From assembly GCA_017938785.1 (NCBI GenBank), contig JAGBAU010000255.1:1-9160 (forward strand): DNA of 9,160 nucleotides, written 5' to 3'. The position numbers and the translations under genes were made by a program. This document shows, piece by piece, positions 7,310-9,160 of the stretch. This DNA comes from Clostridia bacterium (GTDB taxonomy: Bacteria > Bacillota_A > Clostridia > Christensenellales > Aristaeellaceae). Under the pieces are notes generated by a model that searched no databases, was not told where the DNA came from, and worked only from the letters and a program-made list of their open reading frames with translations. How positions within the stretch are numbered: the stretch's first letter is position 1; each line of letters opens with the position of its first letter.

Positions 7310-7350
7310 AAAAGCCAAATCCGGCGTTTATCCGCTGGATTTGGCTTTTT
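7310..7350 (+). terminator. Strong intrinsic terminator ending the tmk/membrane-protein operon
   Basis: AAAAGCCAAATCC (7310-7322) pairs perfectly over 13 bp with GGATTTGGCTTTT (7337-7349). GCG/CGC pairs can form further inside, and the U run TTTTT comes at the end. It lies 30 bases after the membrane protein's stop. The A run on the left arm means it could also work on the minus strand, but no leftward gene ends here. Confidence 0.9.
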
Positions 7351-7366
7351 GTGAATCCAATGTGCC

Positions 7367-7375
7367 TGGTATAAA
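7367..7375 (+). promoter_or_regulatory. Possible extended -10 promoter for the hydrogenase gene
   Basis: TGGTATAAA is an extended -10 element (TATAAA is 5 of 6). It lies just after the upstream terminator and about 70 bases before the hydrogenase start, the only gene it could serve. The -35 is poor: TTTTTG at 18 bases or TTGTGA at 15 bases, both overlapping the end of the terminator. An 8-bp palindrome, TGTGCACA (7392-7399), lies just downstream and could bind a regulator, though none can be named. Confidence 0.4.
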
Positions 7376-7446
7376 TTACAGGCAACTTTGCTGTGCACAA
7401 ACGCGTCCAATGAATGCGATTCGACAGTCATACAAGGAGGAATTCT

Positions 7447-8889
7447 ATGCCGTTCTTTGAGACTTCCGTTCAGGAAATCAAGTACAAGGTACTCAAGAAG
7501 GTGGCCGAGCTGGCCTATGAAGACAAGCTGCTTCCGGAGAACACCATCGGTATCGCCGAGGAAATCATCCCTGAGGGCAAGCCCACCATGCGCTGCTGCA
7601 TCTACAAGGAGCGCGCCATCATCAACCAGCGCGTATCCGCAGCCATCGGCGGCGGCGGACACAGCAAACGCGCTGTGCGCGTGCTGCCCATCGCCTGCGA
7701 CGAATGTCCCATCGAAGGCATCCAGGTCACCCATTCCTGCCACGGCTGCATCGCCCGCTACTGCGTCAACACCTGCCCCAAAGGCGCCATCTCCATCGTG
7801 AACATGCGCGCGCAGATCGACAAGAGCAAGTGCGTGGAGTGCGGCCAGTGCCTCAACGCCTGCTCCTACTCCGCCATCATCAAGGTCACCCGCCCCTGCG
7901 TGGAGGCCTGCAAGACCCGCGCCATCGAAATCGACCAGGATACCCGCAAGGCCCTGATCAACGAGGAAAAGTGCGTATCCTGCGGCGCATGCGTGCACCA
8001 CTGCCCCTTCGGCGCCATCACCGATGAATCCTACATCCCGGAGATCATCAAGCTGATCCGCGAATCCGAAAACAATACGAAATACCGCGTGTACGCCGTA
8101 CTGGCCCCGGCGATTGCCACCCAGTATCCCAAGATTCCCGTCAGCCGCATCGTAAATGCCATCAGCAAGCTGGGCTTCTATTTCGTCACCGAAGCCGCAA
8201 TGGGTGCGGACCTGGCCGCCTGGGAGGAGGCGCAGGAGCTGGCCGAAAAGGGCTTCTTGACCAGCAGCTGCTGCCCCGCATTCGTAACCTTCGTCAAGCA
8301 GGAATTCCCGAACTTGAGCGACTATGTATCCCACACGCTCTCTCCCATGGCGCTGATTTCCAAGCGCCTGAAGGAAAAGGATCCCAGCTGCAAGGTGGTG
8401 TTCATCGGCCCCTGCATCGCCAAGAAGAGCGAAGTACTCAACACCCGCGCCGGCGAATATGTGGATTACACCATGACCTTTGAGGAAATGCAGGCCATGT
8501 TCGGTGCAAAGGACATCGATCCCACCCAGTGCGAAGAGGTTGAGCTGCTGAGCGTATCCTCCTTCGGCCGCGGCTTCGCCCGCTGCGGCGGCCTGGCGGA
8601 AGCCGTAAAGGAAGCGCTGCTGGAACAGGGCATTACCGACGAAATGTTCAAGCTGGATCCCATCGTGGGCGACGGCCTGGTGGAATGCAAGAAGCTGCTC
8701 ACCATCACCAAGAGCGGCAAGATGAAGAACAACTTCATCGAGGGTATGGCCTGCAAGGGCGGCTGCGTGGGCGGCCCCGCATGCCTGAGCCACAACCCCC
8801 GCGCCCTTGCCCAGCTGGAGCTGCACAAGAAGCAGGCCAAGGGTACCATCAGCTCCACCGTCAAGGAAAACACTTCCTCCGGTGACTGA
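7447..8889 (+). CDS. [FeFe] hydrogenase, group B-like, monomeric, with multiple [4Fe-4S] motifs
   Basis: This 480-residue cytoplasmic enzyme is predicted to interconvert protons and H2 using electrons from ferredoxin. The start is ATG 7447, with AGGAGG 6 bases upstream. The N-terminal half carries cysteine motifs C84xxC87, C98xxC101x4C106x3C110P, C129xxC132xxC135x3C139, C151x3C155 and C176xxC179xxC182x3C186P, enough for three or possibly four [4Fe-4S] clusters. The H-cluster signatures are L1 TSSCCPAF (272-279), L2 IGPCIAKKSE (320-329) and L3 EGMACKGGCVGGP (432-444). L2 as GPC.AKK.E and L3 ending GGP fit the group B (CpIII-like) class rather than group A (MPC..K..E). By family analogy Cys275 relays protons and Cys276, Cys323, Cys436 and Cys440 hold the cluster. 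The length is normal. No HydE, HydF or HydG maturases, nor electron-transfer partners, are in the window, so it looks like a single-gene unit. The physiological direction is not known. Confidence 0.92.
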   Translation: MPFFETSVQEIKYKVLKKVAELAYEDKLLPENTIGIAEEIIPEGKPTMRCCIYKERAIINQRVSAAIGGGGHSKRAVRVLPIACDECPIEGIQVTHSCHGCIARYCVNTCPKGAISIVNMRAQIDKSKCVECGQCLNACSYSAIIKVTRPCVEACKTRAIEIDQDTRKALINEEKCVSCGACVHHCPFGAITDESYIPEIIKLIRESENNTKYRVYAVLAPAIATQYPKIPVSRIVNAISKLGFYFVTEAAMGADLAAWEEAQELAEKGFLTSSCCPAFVTFVKQEFPNLSDYVSHTLSPMALISKRLKEKDPSCKVVFIGPCIAKKSEVLNTRAGEYVDYTMTFEEMQAMFGAKDIDPTQCEEVELLSVSSFGRGFARCGGLAEAVKEALLEQGITDEMFKLDPIVGDGLVECKKLLTITKSGKMKNNFIEGMACKGGCVGGPACLSHNPRALAQLELHKKQAKGTISSTVKENTSSGD

Positions 8890-8929
8890 AAATAATAATG
8901 ACTTCTTTGCACTATATACCGGAGTTGTG

Positions 8930-8958
8930 TTGACAAATTGGATGTATCGCGTTAAAAT
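8930..8958 (+). promoter_or_regulatory. Near-consensus sigma-A promoter for the solute-binding protein gene
   Basis: TTGACA (8930-8935, perfect) is followed after 17 bases by TAAAAT (8953-8958, 5 of 6). This is the strongest promoter in the window. Transcription would start at about 8964-8966, giving a 5' leader of about 55 bases that begins with a stem-loop. It marks the binding-protein gene as independent of the hydrogenase gene and probably highly expressed. Confidence 0.85.
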
Positions 8959-8964
8959 TAGTTA

Positions 8965-8985
8965 GTGGAATTTTTGCAATTCCAC
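8965..8985 (+). promoter_or_regulatory. Stem-loop at the predicted 5' end of the binding-protein mRNA
   Basis: GTGGAATT (8965-8972) and AATTCCAC (8978-8985) form a perfect 8-bp stem with a 5-base loop (TTTGC). The predicted transcription start falls at or within a base or two of the stem, so the mRNA would begin double-stranded. Stems of this kind are known to protect mRNAs from 5'-end-dependent decay (for example E. coli ompA). It has no following T run, so it is not a convincing terminator for the hydrogenase gene. It could instead be an operator for a dimeric repressor. Confidence 0.55.
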
Positions 8986-9019
8986 CGTATATGGTAAGTC
9001 TGAAAGGAGAAACTGAACT

Positions 9020-9160
9020 ATGAAGAAAATTGCAGCACTCGTTCTTGCTCTGATGCTGGCCCTGTCCGCAATGGCCATCGCATCCGCAGAAGAAGCTGGC
9101 TCCATCTACTACCTGAACTTCAAGCCCGAAGTTGCTGAAGCTTGGGAAGCACTGGCTGCA
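9020..9160 (+). CDS. Secreted ABC-transporter solute-binding protein, N-terminus (partial, runs off right edge)
   Basis: The first 47 residues are present. Residues 1-23 are a Sec signal peptide: MKK, a hydrophobic core rich in Ala and Leu, then ASA, with likely cleavage before EE at 24-25. The mature start, GSIYYLNFKPEVAEAWEALA, has the look of family 1 extracellular binding proteins for carbohydrates, which would deliver sugar to a membrane permease pair. There is no lipobox cysteine, although binding proteins in Gram-positive bacteria are usually lipoproteins. ATG 9020 has AAAGGAGA with 9 bases between it and the start. Codons favour GCA, GCT, GTT and GAA, unlike the G/C-ending codons of neighbouring genes, as often seen in highly expressed genes. 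A near-consensus promoter lies just upstream. Permease genes would be expected to the right. The substrate cannot be told. Confidence 0.8.
   Translation, partial: MKKIAALVLALMLALSAMAIASAEEAGSIYYLNFKPEVAEAWEALAA

Noticed and set aside
3593..7318. Open frame of 1241 codons on the minus strand opposite the large membrane protein
   Set aside because: It is rich in Gly, Ala, Val and His with no recognisable domain. The plus strand carries clear repeated domains with a good ribosome site. The minus frame is open because of the strong G/C third-position bias.
7348..7365. TTGTGAA resembling half of a Rex (NADH-sensing repressor) site before the hydrogenase gene
   Set aside because: The second half expected at 7359-7365 reads AATGTGC, not TTCACAA, and the first half overlaps the terminator T run. 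A half site alone is too common.
7276..8826. Open frame of 516 codons on the minus strand opposite the hydrogenase
   Set aside because: The plus strand has all three H-cluster motifs. The opposite frame has low-complexity Gly/Ala/Val/Leu composition typical of antisense reading.

Overview
The window looks like a chromosomal stretch from a GC-rich, anaerobic member of the Bacillota, class Clostridia, of a gut or rumen type. The evidence is an AddB-type recombination nuclease, a [FeFe] hydrogenase with the H-cluster signatures of the group B (CpIII-like) enzymes, a zinc-ribbon/Ser-Thr kinase-derived protein of a kind seen in Clostridia, AGGAGG-type ribosome binding sites, sigma-A-like promoters and a sugar-type ABC transporter binding protein. 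Most genes strongly prefer G or C at the third codon position. That bias opens long false frames on the opposite strand. Genus and species cannot be named from this sequence.

Left side, minus strand (1-2314). A promoter near 2346-2374 drives a small membrane protein of the COG2426 / small multidrug-export family (1730-2314). An intrinsic terminator (1685-1719) follows. Then comes the 5' half of addB (1-1664), which runs off the left edge and codes for the first 554 residues of the AddB subunit of the AddAB helicase-nuclease.

Middle, plus strand (2489-7349). A divergent unit begins with a TTG-started fusion of an HAD phosphatase/nucleotidase and thymidylate kinase (2489-3757). After 33 bases comes a 1162-residue membrane protein (3791-7279). 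Its N-terminus is a zinc ribbon plus the N-lobe of a Ser/Thr kinase; the N-lobe has lost the catalytic lysine and the whole C-lobe. A single membrane helix follows, then six peptidoglycan-binding-like domains and two Ig/FN3-like domains joined by Pro/Thr/Glu linkers. A strong 13-bp hairpin terminator closes the unit. This protein is the most unusual object in the window: it has the layout of a PASTA-type wall-sensing kinase, but with the kinase reduced to a remnant and the sensor replaced by peptidoglycan-binding domains.

Right side, plus strand (7366-9160). A free-standing [FeFe] hydrogenase gene (7447-8889) is followed by an AT-rich gap. The gap holds a near-consensus promoter (TTGACA-17-TAAAAT) whose predicted transcript would begin with an 8-bp stem-loop. 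It leads into the start of a secreted solute-binding protein (9020 to the right edge). The hydrogenase and transporter genes look like separate units. Only the phosphatase/kinase fusion and the membrane protein look like an operon, and nothing in the sequence shows a functional link between those two.
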